DNA of 8,120 bases from CAZDOD01 sp964506935 (lineage in GTDB: Bacteria > Desulfobacterota > Zymogenia > Zymogenales > Zymogenaceae): the NCBI GenBank assembly GCA_964506935.1, contig CAZDOD010000129.1, positions 1 to 8,120 of the forward strand, written 5' to 3'. The notes under the pieces are model-generated. The model made no database searches. It worked only from the letters and a program-made list of their open reading frames with translations, and had not been told where the DNA came from. The number at the start of each line of letters is the position of its first letter. The stretch's first letter is position 1. This document shows positions 1 to 5,996 of the stretch, piece after piece. Both the position numbers and the translations under genes were made by a program.

Positions 1-584
1 TCGACCCGAGGGTCGAGCCCTGCGAATGTGCCGACGGCACCGGACATCTTGCCTGTGCTGATTGTCTCTCTCGCCGCCTTCATCCGTCCGAGGTTGCGTC
101 TCATCTCGTCATACCAGACGCATAGCTTCAGCCCGAATGTTATCGGTTCCGAGTGCATCCCGTGGGTGCGTCCGATCATGAGGGTATCCTTAAACTCATA
201 GGCCCTTTTCTTGAGGGCAGCCATCAGTCTTTCGATGTCGGAGATAATGATGTCGGATGCCTCGCGTAGGAGGAGGGCCAGAGACGTGTCGAGTATATCG
301 GACGATGTGAGGCCCATGTGGATGAAGCGTGAGGGCGGCCCGATGTATCCGGCGACGTTGGTGAGGAAGGCGATGACGTCGTGTTTTGCGATCTTCTCGA
401 CTTCGTCGATACCTTCGATATCAAAGGCGGCCTTCTCCTTTATTATCTTGAGGTCTTTTTTCGGGATCTTTCCGAGCTTCGCCCACGCCTCGCATGCGGC
501 GATCTCGATATCGAGCCATGTCTCGAATTTCCGCTTAGGCTCCCAGATTCTCCCCATCTTAGGAAGGGTGTATCGATCAATCAT
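1..584 (-). CDS. purB: Adenylosuccinate lyase, N-terminal part (cut by left edge)
   Basis: Adenylosuccinate lyase is a cytosolic enzyme of the fumarase/aspartase superfamily. It removes fumarate from SAICAR and from adenylosuccinate, two steps of purine synthesis. Reading the minus strand from the ATG at 584-582 gives 194 codons without a stop up to the window edge, somewhat under half of a usual PurB of about 430-480 residues. The N-terminus (MIDRYTLPKMGRIW) is typical of PurB. The substrate-binding motif TSSD is at residues 93-96. The motif GRTHG at 138-142 carries His141, which matches the conserved active-site histidine region, and is followed by MHSEPITFGLK. The start is supported by GGTGGTG a few bases upstream (595-589) and by a promoter at 664-636. 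The gene is divergent from the P1 peptidase. The fumarate-lyase signature sequence lies beyond the window, so completeness of the active site cannot be judged. Confidence 0.96.
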   Translation of the reverse strand, partial: MIDRYTLPKMGRIWEPKRKFETWLDIEIAACEAWAKLGKIPKKDLKIIKEKAAFDIEGIDEVEKIAKHDVIAFLTNVAGYIGPPSRFIHMGLTSSDILDTSLALLLREASDIIISDIERLMAALKKRAYEFKDTLMIGRTHGMHSEPITFGLKLCVWYDEMRRNLGRMKAARETISTGKMSGAVGTFAGLDPRV

Positions 585-635
585 ATTACACCACCGATAG
601 GATATTGGATTTTGGCACTAAGAAAAAGAACGTTA

Positions 636-664
636 ATTATACCCGATTTTTAAGATAGTTTCCA
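636..664 (-). promoter_or_regulatory. Predicted sigma-70-type promoter of purB
   Basis: On the minus strand a perfect TATAAT (641-636) lies 17 bases downstream of TGGAAA (664-659), a 4 of 6 match to TTGACA. Transcription would start near 629, giving a leader of about 45 bases before the purB ATG at 584, with GGTGGTG as ribosome binding site. I saw no PurR-like operator, and the leader is too short for a purine riboswitch. Confidence 0.6.
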
Positions 665-693
665 CAAAAAATCGACATAAATTAAGAGGACAA

Positions 694-718
694 GGGCACG
701 GCATACTGTGCCCCTACA
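694..718. repeat. GC-rich intergenic palindrome ending in CCCCTACA
   Basis: GGGCAC (694-699) pairs with GTGCCC (708-713), and the 20-base stretch 694-713 is an imperfect palindrome with four mismatched positions, two of which could be G-T wobbles in RNA. The right flank GCCCCTACAA (710-719) is identical to the right end of the 59-bp palindrome at 2618-2676. From general experience, palindromes with GTAGGGGC/GCCCCTAC ends are dispersed in many copies in some bacterial genomes. Membership in such a family is inferred and needs a genome-wide count. Confidence 0.55.
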
Positions 719-795
719 ATTTGCTTCGGATGCTCGCAATGATGAAAGGTTCATGCTGCCGTCACCCGCGAGGAGCGCAAGCGACGAAGCAATCT
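719..795. repeat. Inverted pair of GAAGCAAT-type intergenic repeats
   Basis: The right arm (760-795) reads CGTCACCCGCGAGGAGCG, then CAAGCGACGAAGCAATCT. The left arm (719-743) is a shortened copy in the opposite orientation: it shares TTGCTTCG and CTCGC with the reverse complement of the right arm but lacks about ten bases of the middle. The form GTCATTGCGAGGAGCG...GAAGCAATCT is one I recognise as a dispersed intergenic repeat in many bacterial genomes, with no protein of its own. A second inverted pair, GGTTCATGCT (748-757) and AGCATGAATC (805-814), matches at 9 of 10 positions and brackets the right arm. No open reading frame of interest overlaps it. It may act as a MITE-like or REP-like element; function is unknown. 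Confidence 0.6.
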
Positions 796-841
796 TTTTG
801 TAAAAGCATGAATCTATTTTAGATATTCATCGTCAAGAAAT

Positions 842-863
842 ATGATGTAGATAATAACATCAT
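842..863. repeat. Small AT-rich hairpin in the purB/peptidase spacer
   Basis: ATGATGT (842-848) and ACATCAT (857-863) form a perfect 7-bp stem with an 8-base loop. It is AT-rich and has no U-tract, so it does not look like an intrinsic terminator. It could be a leftover of the neighbouring repeats or chance. Confidence 0.25.
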
Positions 864-901
864 TAACTCATTTCCCCCAGATATTAATGCACAAACCAGC
901 A

Positions 902-929
902 ATTTGAAATCCTTTTAACTTTTTCAAAT
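902..929. promoter_or_regulatory. Inverted repeat ATTTGAAA-N12-TTTCAAAT upstream of the peptidase promoter
   Basis: Two perfect 8-base half-sites (902-909 and 922-929) are separated by 12 bases. The element ends 16 bases before the predicted -35 box at 946, so it sits at about -80 to -53 from the predicted start of transcription, a usual place for an activator dimer. The AT-rich composition makes chance a real alternative, and I cannot assign a regulator. Confidence 0.3.
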
Positions 930-945
930 CATCTCATAAATAGAC

Positions 946-974
946 TTGACCTAATATTCATAAAGGGATAAAAT
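946..974 (+). promoter_or_regulatory. Predicted sigma-70-type promoter overlapping the peptidase start
   Basis: TTGACC (946-951, 5 of 6) and TAAAAT (969-974, 5 of 6) are spaced by exactly 17 bases. Transcription would begin about seven bases after the -10 box, near 980-983, which is where the GTG start codon of the peptidase gene lies (983-985). The mRNA would then have almost no leader. Confidence 0.5.
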
Positions 975-982
975 GCAAAACC

Positions 983-1972
983 GTGACTTATGATGCGATT
1001 ACCGATGTACCCGGCGTAAAGGTGGGACATGCCCAGAACTACGATGCAATGACGGGCGTGACGGCTCTCCTCTTTGAGGACGGGGCGGTGGGTGGTATCG
1101 ATATCCGCGGCACAGCGGCCGGGACGAGACAGGTTGATTCACTCTTCGCCCTGCATGTAGCGGGCCAGGTCCACGCCGTTACGATTTCGGGCGGCAGCGC
1201 CTTCGGGCTTTCGGCATCCGGCGGCGTGATGCGATATCTCGAAGAGAAGGGGATTGGACTTGACGTCTTTTATTCGAGGGTGCCGATAGTCCCATCGGCG
1301 ATAATTTTTGACCTCGGCATAGGGGACCCGAAGATTCGTCCCGATGAAGCGATGGGTTACGCCGCCGCAGAGGCGGCAAAGACCGGGCCGGTTTCGGAGG
1401 GGAGCGTCGGCGTCGGGACGGGGGCGACCGTGGGTAAACTCTACGGAGTAAATTTTGCCACGAAGGGCGGTGTGGGAACGGCGTCGGAATTCCTCGGCAA
1501 GGGTGCCGGGGATATGGATATCGTGATGGGGGCGCTCGTTGTCGTGAACGCATTCGGCGATGTTGTTGATCCCGATTCCTGCAACATCATAGCCGGGACG
1601 AGAGACCCCGAGTCGGGAAAAAAATTCGTCAACACAAAGGAGAGGATCAGAGGTGGTGAGGACAGAAAAATCCCGGCAGGACAAAACACTACGATAGCCG
1701 TCCTTGCCACCAACGTGGCGTTGGACAAGAGGGAGGCGATTAAGGTCGCCCAGATGGCACAGGCCTCCCTCGCAAGGGTGATCTCTCCGATCCACTCGAC
1801 ATTTGACGGTGATGTCGCAATAGTCCTTTCCGTCGGGGGGATTAAAAAGGATGTAGGGATCAACACGTTGGCGATGCTTGGCGAGGCGGCGCTACTTAAG
1901 GCGGTCAAAAACGCCGTCGTAAAGGCCGACGGCAGGGGATTTGTCCCATCTGTTTCCGAATTGGGCACATAA
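983..1972 (+). CDS. P1 (DmpA/BapA) family aminopeptidase, 329 aa
   Basis: Members of this N-terminal-nucleophile family (L-aminopeptidase/D-esterase DmpA and beta-aminopeptidase BapA) are made as one chain and cut themselves into alpha and beta parts. The freed Ser or Thr then cleaves N-terminal residues from peptides, amides or esters. Family blocks visible here are ITDVPGVKVGHA near the N-terminus, GGSAFGLSASGGV, GVGTGATVGKLYG, and GQNTTIAVLATN. By comparison with the family, self-cleavage should fall between Asn235 and Thr236, with Thr236 as nucleophile, giving parts of about 235 and 94 residues. The later block SPIHSTFDGDVAI is also typical. No signal peptide is visible, so it should be cytosolic. 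The start is GTG: no in-frame ATG lies upstream, and the next one, about residue 23, would remove conserved residues. A purine run AAAGGGA (962-968) is 14 bases away, too far for a good ribosome site. Substrate cannot be told from sequence. Confidence 0.92.
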   Translation: MTYDAITDVPGVKVGHAQNYDAMTGVTALLFEDGAVGGIDIRGTAAGTRQVDSLFALHVAGQVHAVTISGGSAFGLSASGGVMRYLEEKGIGLDVFYSRVPIVPSAIIFDLGIGDPKIRPDEAMGYAAAEAAKTGPVSEGSVGVGTGATVGKLYGVNFATKGGVGTASEFLGKGAGDMDIVMGALVVVNAFGDVVDPDSCNIIAGTRDPESGKKFVNTKERIRGGEDRKIPAGQNTTIAVLATNVALDKREAIKVAQMAQASLARVISPIHSTFDGDVAIVLSVGGIKKDVGINTLAMLGEAALLKAVKNAVVKADGRGFVPSVSELGT

Positions 1973-1973
1973 A

Positions 1974-2540
1974 ATGCTTGAAGACAGAAAAAAGGCCTTG
2001 ATTGAGGCACTGAAGGATGAGGATCAGGAAGTGAGGAAGATGGCGTCAAACGCCCTTCTGAAACTTGAGGGTCTTTCTGATCTATCCGAGATAATGAAGA
2101 AGTTCAAGACCGCATCGAAGATGGACAGGATGCGCTACATCTATTCGCTTTCGAGGATAAAGCACGAAAAATCACTTATCCCCCTCATATACTCCCTCAA
2201 GGATGAGAGCGAGGAGATCAAGATAGCCGCGATAAGGGCGATAGGTGAGATTGATGACCCTAAGGGGATACCGGCTCTGTTAAAAGTATTGAATGATAGC
2301 AGTCTGCTAGCCAGGATTCAGGCGGTCGAATCACTGGGCAAGATCGGTGACAGGGAGGTGGCAAAGATCCTCTCGAAGATGCTTCCCTCAGGGGACAAGG
2401 AATTGGATGAGGCCGTTATATTGGCATTGGGCGAGCTCAAACGAAAGGAGACCGAGGGCATCCTCATATCCCTTCTGAAAGACAAAGACCCGAGGATAAG
2501 ACGAGCGGCGACATGGGCATTGGGCGAGATAGATATATAG
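1974..2540 (+). CDS. Small HEAT-repeat protein, 188 aa
   Basis: This protein consists almost entirely of about six helical repeats of roughly 30 residues. Their core runs as LxxLKDxxxxIRxxAxxALGxI, clearest in IPLIYSLKDESEEIKIAAIR, in the repeat around IPALLKVLNDSS, and in the last, ILISLLKDKDPRIRR then AATWALGEI. The pattern fits HEAT or PBS-lyase (EZ) repeats, which form protein-binding scaffolds. The phycobilin-lyase name of that family does not imply pigment work here. There is no signal peptide or membrane segment, so it is probably cytosolic. The ATG at 1974 follows the peptidase stop TAA (1970-1972) after one base and has no separate ribosome site, so translation is probably coupled. 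An in-frame TTG at 1941 would add 11 residues inside the upstream gene and is less likely. The chain ends exactly at a repeat boundary. Partner and function are unknown. Confidence 0.85.
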   Translation: MLEDRKKALIEALKDEDQEVRKMASNALLKLEGLSDLSEIMKKFKTASKMDRMRYIYSLSRIKHEKSLIPLIYSLKDESEEIKIAAIRAIGEIDDPKGIPALLKVLNDSSLLARIQAVESLGKIGDREVAKILSKMLPSGDKELDEAVILALGELKRKETEGILISLLKDKDPRIRRAATWALGEIDI

Positions 2541-2617
2541 GATTTTTTATCAGTCACTTCCCGCTTTAAATCCCTTCTATAGCAATAAAATAAATCAGGT
2601 AGATATTTGAATTTAAT

Positions 2618-2676
2618 GTAGGGGCAAATACGAGCCACCCTGATAATTATTTGGGTGCGTCGAGACACGCCCCTAC
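2618..2676. repeat. 59-bp nested palindromic element
   Basis: Outer arms GTAGGGGC (2618-2625) and GCCCCTAC (2669-2676) are perfect inverted repeats. Inside them CGAGCCACCC (2631-2640) pairs with GGGTGCGTCG (2653-2662) at 8 of 10 positions around a 12-base AT-rich loop. The right end GCCCCTACAA (2669-2678) is identical over ten bases to 710-719 in the other spacer. It has no coding capacity. It lies between the HEAT gene and the methyltransferase gene and lacks a U-tract, so I read it as a dispersed palindromic element (REP-like or MITE-like) and not as a terminator. Confidence 0.6.
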
Positions 2677-2702
2677 AAGAATCTTAAAAATAAAAACAAC
2701 GA

Positions 2703-2731
2703 TTGATATTTCGGGTCATGTGTGATAAATG
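2703..2731 (+). promoter_or_regulatory. Weak candidate promoter for the methyltransferase gene
   Basis: TTGATA (2703-2708, 5 of 6) is followed after 17 bases by TAAATG (2726-2731), which matches the -10 consensus poorly. The gene starts a separate unit after a 222-base spacer, so some promoter is expected here; this is the best pair I found. Confidence 0.25.
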
Positions 2732-2745
2732 GGGGCAGTAAAAAT

Positions 2746-2754
2746 AGGAAAGGA
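2746..2754 (+). promoter_or_regulatory. Ribosome binding site of the methyltransferase gene
   Basis: AGGAAAGGA ends eight bases before the ATG at 2763. It is the clearest Shine-Dalgarno sequence in the window and favours this start over the ATG at 2772. Confidence 0.6.
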
Positions 2755-2762
2755 TAAAAATC

Positions 2763-3323
2763 ATGAAGTTGATGCCTGAATTTCAATTGGGATTATTTAA
2801 CGGATGGTGGTTTTCGGCAGCATACGTTGCGATAAATATCCTTGTGATAGCTGCCGTCCCGAGGGATGTCGTAAAGCGCCTTACTACAAATCCGGTAAAG
2901 ACAAGGTCGGAAAAATTGTCTTCAAAGATCGAGATGATCCTTTTTTTCGGTGTCGTCATCTATCCGATATTTGTTTCGATGAAACTCGGGACGGCATGGT
3001 TCTGGTCGGGGCTTTTCGTCTTTATCGCGGCGATGACAGCCTATGTCATTTCTATCTTAAATTTCGCCGCAACGCCGAAGGATCAACCGGTTGTCAAGGG
3101 ACTTTTTCGTATCTCCCGAAACCCGATTCATGTGACTTCTTTTGTCGCATTGGTGGGTGTCGGGATCGCAACGGCGTCATGGGTGATAATCTTAGTCAAC
3201 ATCATAGTGCAGATTATGATGCACAAGACCACGCTCGCCGAAGAGAGATTCTGCCTCGAAAAATATGGTGATTCGTACAGGGAATATATGGGTAAGGTCC
3301 CGCGCTATTTTTTGTTCTTTTAG
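2763..3323 (+). CDS. Membrane methyltransferase, isoprenylcysteine/phospholipid type, 186 aa
   Basis: This is an integral inner-membrane protein with four or so hydrophobic stretches (about residues 14-33, 56-74, 78-101 and 124-148). Its C-terminal half carries the signature of the ICMT/PEMT methyltransferases, which move a methyl group from S-adenosylmethionine to a lipid-like acceptor. The signature parts are ISRNPIH (117-123), where the family usually has SRNPMY, then AEERFC (159-164), YGDSYREY (168-175) and VPRY (179-182). In the family these last motifs and the membrane helices form the SAM pocket. Bacteria do not usually make prenylated CAAX proteins, so a lipid or small molecule is the more likely acceptor, but it cannot be named. 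The length fits the family. It is alone between a palindromic element and the convergent recG gene, so context gives no hint. Confidence 0.82.
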   Translation: MKLMPEFQLGLFNGWWFSAAYVAINILVIAAVPRDVVKRLTTNPVKTRSEKLSSKIEMILFFGVVIYPIFVSMKLGTAWFWSGLFVFIAAMTAYVISILNFAATPKDQPVVKGLFRISRNPIHVTSFVALVGVGIATASWVIILVNIIVQIMMHKTTLAEERFCLEKYGDSYREYMGKVPRYFLFF

Positions 3324-3351
3324 CCTGTTTTTGTTGGAGAGGGTGATACGA

Positions 3352-3373
3352 AAAACGGCATTAGTCCCGTTTT
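3352..3373. terminator. Probable bidirectional terminator between methyltransferase gene and recG
   Basis: AAAACGG (3352-3358) and CCGTTTT (3367-3373) form a perfect 7-bp stem with an 8-base loop. The recG stop codon is at 3378-3376, just outside it. Read on the minus strand the stem runs into five T; on the plus strand into four. The GC core is only three pairs, so efficiency may be modest, but the place between two convergent genes fits. Confidence 0.5.
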
Positions 3374-3375
3374 CT

Positions 3376-5886
3376 CTACCCGATGTCGATAAGGGACAAT
3401 CGCCCCTCGAAGCGGGAGAGTAATACTTCCTTTGTCATCCTGTGGGCCGGGTCGGACAGCGTCGGGTCGCTCTCGATTAGAGCCAGTGCCTCCTTCCTTG
3501 CCATGACGAGGGTTTTGAAATCCCTCATGAGATCTGCGGCTCGAAATTCCGGGAGGCCCGACTGTTTCGTCCCCAAAAACTCCCCCGGCCCCCTGATCTT
3601 CAAATCCTCCTCGGCGATGACAAATCCGTCCGTTGTCTTTTCCATGATTTCGAGCCTGCGCCTGGCGTCCTCAGTCTTCCTGTAGTCACTGACCAGAATG
3701 CAGTGAGACCTTTCGCCCCCACGGCCTACGCGGCCCCTTAGCTGATGGAGTTGCGACAGCCCGAAACGCTCTGCGTGCTCCACCATCATGACCGTTGCGT
3801 TGGGGACGTCGAGCCCCACCTCGACGACCGTCGTCGCAACAAGGATGTCGATCTCGCCCCTTGCAAATCCACCCATGATCTTATCCTTCTCGTCACCCTT
3901 CATCCTCCCCGTGATGAGGCCGACCTGGAATTCGCTGAAGATATCCTTGAGTTTCTCGGCCATTCCGGTGGCGTCCAAGAGGTCAAGACTTTCGGATTCC
4001 GAGACGAGCGGATACACGATATAGGCCTGATGGCCGAGCTTGAGTTCGTCCTTTATAATGTCATAAGCTTTTTTACGCTCGGCATCGCCGAAGACACGTG
4101 TCTTTATGGCGATCCTCCCGGGCGGGAGCTCGTCTATCGTGCTGATATCGAGGTCGCCGTAGACGGTGAGGGCGAGCGTCCTCGGTATCGGTGTCGCCGT
4201 CATGACGATCACCTCGGGCATTTGCCCCTTCTCCTTTAGGGCGCCCCTCTGCAGGACGCCGAAGCGGTGCTGCTCGTCGACGACGATAAAGCCGAGGTCG
4301 AAGAACTCCACACCCTCCTGGATGAGGGCGTGGGTGCCGAAGATGATATTTATGCCCCCGTCCCTTATCCCCGAAAGGATTTCATCTCTCGCTTTGCCCT
4401 TCACCGACGATGTCAAAAGTGCCGATCTCACGCCGACCTCTTCGAGCCGTGGTGAAAGGCCCCTATAGTGCTGCTCGGACAGGACCTCAGTCGGGGCCAT
4501 GATCGCGGCCTGCACCCCGTCCTCTACGCCTAGGAGCGCCGCGGCTATTGCCACCACGGTCTTGCCACATCCGACATCTCCCTGAATCAGTCTGTAGGCA
4601 GGGTGTGGTGAACGCATGTCTCCTGTGATCTCGCCCAGGACCCTACCTTGTGCGGATGTGAGCGAAAACGGGAGGTTTGAGATAAATTTTTCGGTGAGCC
4701 TCCCCTTTGCCGTATAGCTTCGTCCGGGCGCCTTGATGATGTTTCTCTTTCGGAGCAGCAGGCCGAGCTCCATGATGAAAAGCTCGTCTGCGGCGACCGA
4801 TCTCACAGGAAGCCACGAGCCGTCGTTTACGTCCGGGTCCCCCATGCTGCTATCGGGCATGTGTATTAGAGAGATCGCGTCTCTAAGCGGCATGAGGCCG
4901 TTTCTCGTCCGTATGTCTTCGGGGATCCCGTCGGGGAGATAGCGGACGTATTTATCTTTAGCCTCCTTCACGATCTTCACTATGGTTGCAAGCCTCATCC
5001 TTTCGGGCAGGGGGTAGCGCGGGATTATGTCCCCCTGATAGTCATCCCGGTCGCCCTCCCACGGCTCGAAGTCGGGGTGCGCCATGTTTTTTCTCCCGCC
5101 GAACTCACCCGTCACGCCGCGGATCAGAAATCTCGTTCCGGGCTTGAGCCTCCCCTTCATATACGGGGCGTTGAACCAGACGAGGGACATGAAATCGTTG
5201 CCGTCCATAACTATGACCTCATAAATCTTTTTGCCCCTTCGGGACGTGATCTTCTCGCCGCCGGCAACGACATCGACTATCAGGGCGGCGTGCTCCTTTA
5301 GTGATAGATCCCTTATTTTTTTTAATTTCGTCAAATCTATATAGTATCGGGGGAAGAGATAGAGGAGGTCTTCGACACATACGATCCCACGCTTTTTCAA
5401 GACCTCTGACCTCTTCGGGCCGACACCCTTGACGAAGGTTACGGGGGTGTTGAGCTTTTCTTTGGATAAGAGGAAATTTACGGGGATATTGGATTCAGTG
5501 ACGGGTGTTTTTTTCTGCTCTTTTGACTCTTTTGGCCTCTCGACTTTCTCTCCTTTATCATTTTTTATGTGGATGATCCTTTCCAAAATATCGAGGGATT
5601 TTGTGAGATTATCCCGTTTTTCATCTTCGGCGAGATCCTCCCAGACAGAAAAGAGCCCCTTCAGCCGCTTTACGTCAGGCGCCCAATCGCCTATATCGGG
5701 TGCGCCCTCCATCCTCTCTATTATTCTCTCGGCGGTGTTCCCAAGGCCCTTGACAGTATCTAGCCTGGCGAAATCATCCTTTACGGCAAAATGTATCGGT
5801 CTTAGGAGATTTTCTGCGAGTGATTGAACCGCAAGTGGCTTTGTATTCAGATCAGATTTTTTTTCTCTATCTTTTGTCATTGGCAT
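3376..5886 (-). CDS. recG: ATP-dependent DNA helicase RecG, 836 aa
   Basis: RecG is a double-stranded DNA translocase that regresses stalled replication forks and processes branched recombination intermediates. From the ATG at 5886 the helicase motifs are: Walker A GDVGCGKT (436-443), the DEQHRFG box (537-543), TATPIPRT (563-570), and AERFGLSQLHQLRGRVGRG (ending 723), the family's motif VI region. A helix-hairpin-helix segment TFVKGVGPKRSEVLKKRG (150-167) leads into the OB-fold wedge domain. About 140 residues precede this, so the protein is longer than the 693 residues of E. coli RecG. This extension holds a second, similar motif, TVKGLGNTAERI (44-55), then a charged Lys/Glu linker. Long N-termini are known in RecG of several other phyla. 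Start choice: ATG 5886, ATG 5880 and a TTG at 5910 are in frame; none has a clear ribosome site. The gene is divergent from the ABC ATPase gene and converges on the methyltransferase gene. Confidence 0.97.
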   Translation of the reverse strand: MPMTKDREKKSDLNTKPLAVQSLAENLLRPIHFAVKDDFARLDTVKGLGNTAERIIERMEGAPDIGDWAPDVKRLKGLFSVWEDLAEDEKRDNLTKSLDILERIIHIKNDKGEKVERPKESKEQKKTPVTESNIPVNFLLSKEKLNTPVTFVKGVGPKRSEVLKKRGIVCVEDLLYLFPRYYIDLTKLKKIRDLSLKEHAALIVDVVAGGEKITSRRGKKIYEVIVMDGNDFMSLVWFNAPYMKGRLKPGTRFLIRGVTGEFGGRKNMAHPDFEPWEGDRDDYQGDIIPRYPLPERMRLATIVKIVKEAKDKYVRYLPDGIPEDIRTRNGLMPLRDAISLIHMPDSSMGDPDVNDGSWLPVRSVAADELFIMELGLLLRKRNIIKAPGRSYTAKGRLTEKFISNLPFSLTSAQGRVLGEITGDMRSPHPAYRLIQGDVGCGKTVVAIAAALLGVEDGVQAAIMAPTEVLSEQHYRGLSPRLEEVGVRSALLTSSVKGKARDEILSGIRDGGINIIFGTHALIQEGVEFFDLGFIVVDEQHRFGVLQRGALKEKGQMPEVIVMTATPIPRTLALTVYGDLDISTIDELPPGRIAIKTRVFGDAERKKAYDIIKDELKLGHQAYIVYPLVSESESLDLLDATGMAEKLKDIFSEFQVGLITGRMKGDEKDKIMGGFARGEIDILVATTVVEVGLDVPNATVMMVEHAERFGLSQLHQLRGRVGRGGERSHCILVSDYRKTEDARRRLEIMEKTTDGFVIAEEDLKIRGPGEFLGTKQSGLPEFRAADLMRDFKTLVMARKEALALIESDPTLSDPAHRMTKEVLLSRFEGRLSLIDIG

Positions 5887-5889
5887 AAG

Positions 5890-5898
5890 TGTATACCA
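5890..5898 (-). promoter_or_regulatory. Possible extended -10 promoter of recG
   Basis: On the minus strand TGGTATACA (5898-5890) resembles an extended -10 element (TGn followed by a 4 of 6 match to TATAAT). No good -35 box is found at the usual distance. Transcription would start near 5883, very close to the ATG at 5886 or 5880, with no room for a Shine-Dalgarno sequence. The evidence is weak. Confidence 0.22.
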
Positions 5899-5943
5899 TA
5901 AGTATCTCAATTTAAAGGAATTTTTGATCGGTATCCGAGACCC

Positions 5944-5975
5944 TTGACAAAAAGGTCACGCCGTTTTAATATAAT
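5944..5975 (+). promoter_or_regulatory. Predicted promoter of the ABC ATPase-tonB unit
   Basis: A perfect TTGACA (5944-5949) and a perfect TATAAT (5970-5975) are present, but 20 bases apart, longer than the best 17. A shifted -10, TAATAT (5967-5972), would restore a 17-base spacing at the cost of two mismatches. Transcription would start near 5979-5982, leaving a leader of only about 15 bases, nearly all pyrimidine. Confidence 0.5.
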
Positions 5976-5996
5976 TTACTTTTTTTGTTGTTACTT

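Noticed and set aside
660..830. CRISPR-like or tRNA-like structure in the repeat-rich spacer
   Set aside because: The repeats are inverted and unequal, with no regular direct repeat-spacer pattern, and no cloverleaf or T-loop sequence is present.
973..993. Six-codon reading frame ATGCAAAACCGTGACTTATGA overlapping the peptidase start, as a leader peptide
   Set aside because: Its ATG lies partly inside the predicted -10 box, and the peptide has no attenuator-like composition or following hairpin.
1139..1795. 218-codon open frame on the minus strand opposite the peptidase gene
   Set aside because: It is antisense to a clearly conserved protein, has low-complexity Arg/His/Pro content and matches no family I know.
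2541..2617. Terminator after the HEAT gene
   Set aside because: There is a short T-run directly after the stop codon but no GC-rich stem before it; the palindrome at 2618-2676 has no following U-tract.
3745..4239. 164-codon plus-strand frame opposite recG
   Set aside because: It lies over the conserved helicase motifs of recG and its composition reflects the opposite strand only.
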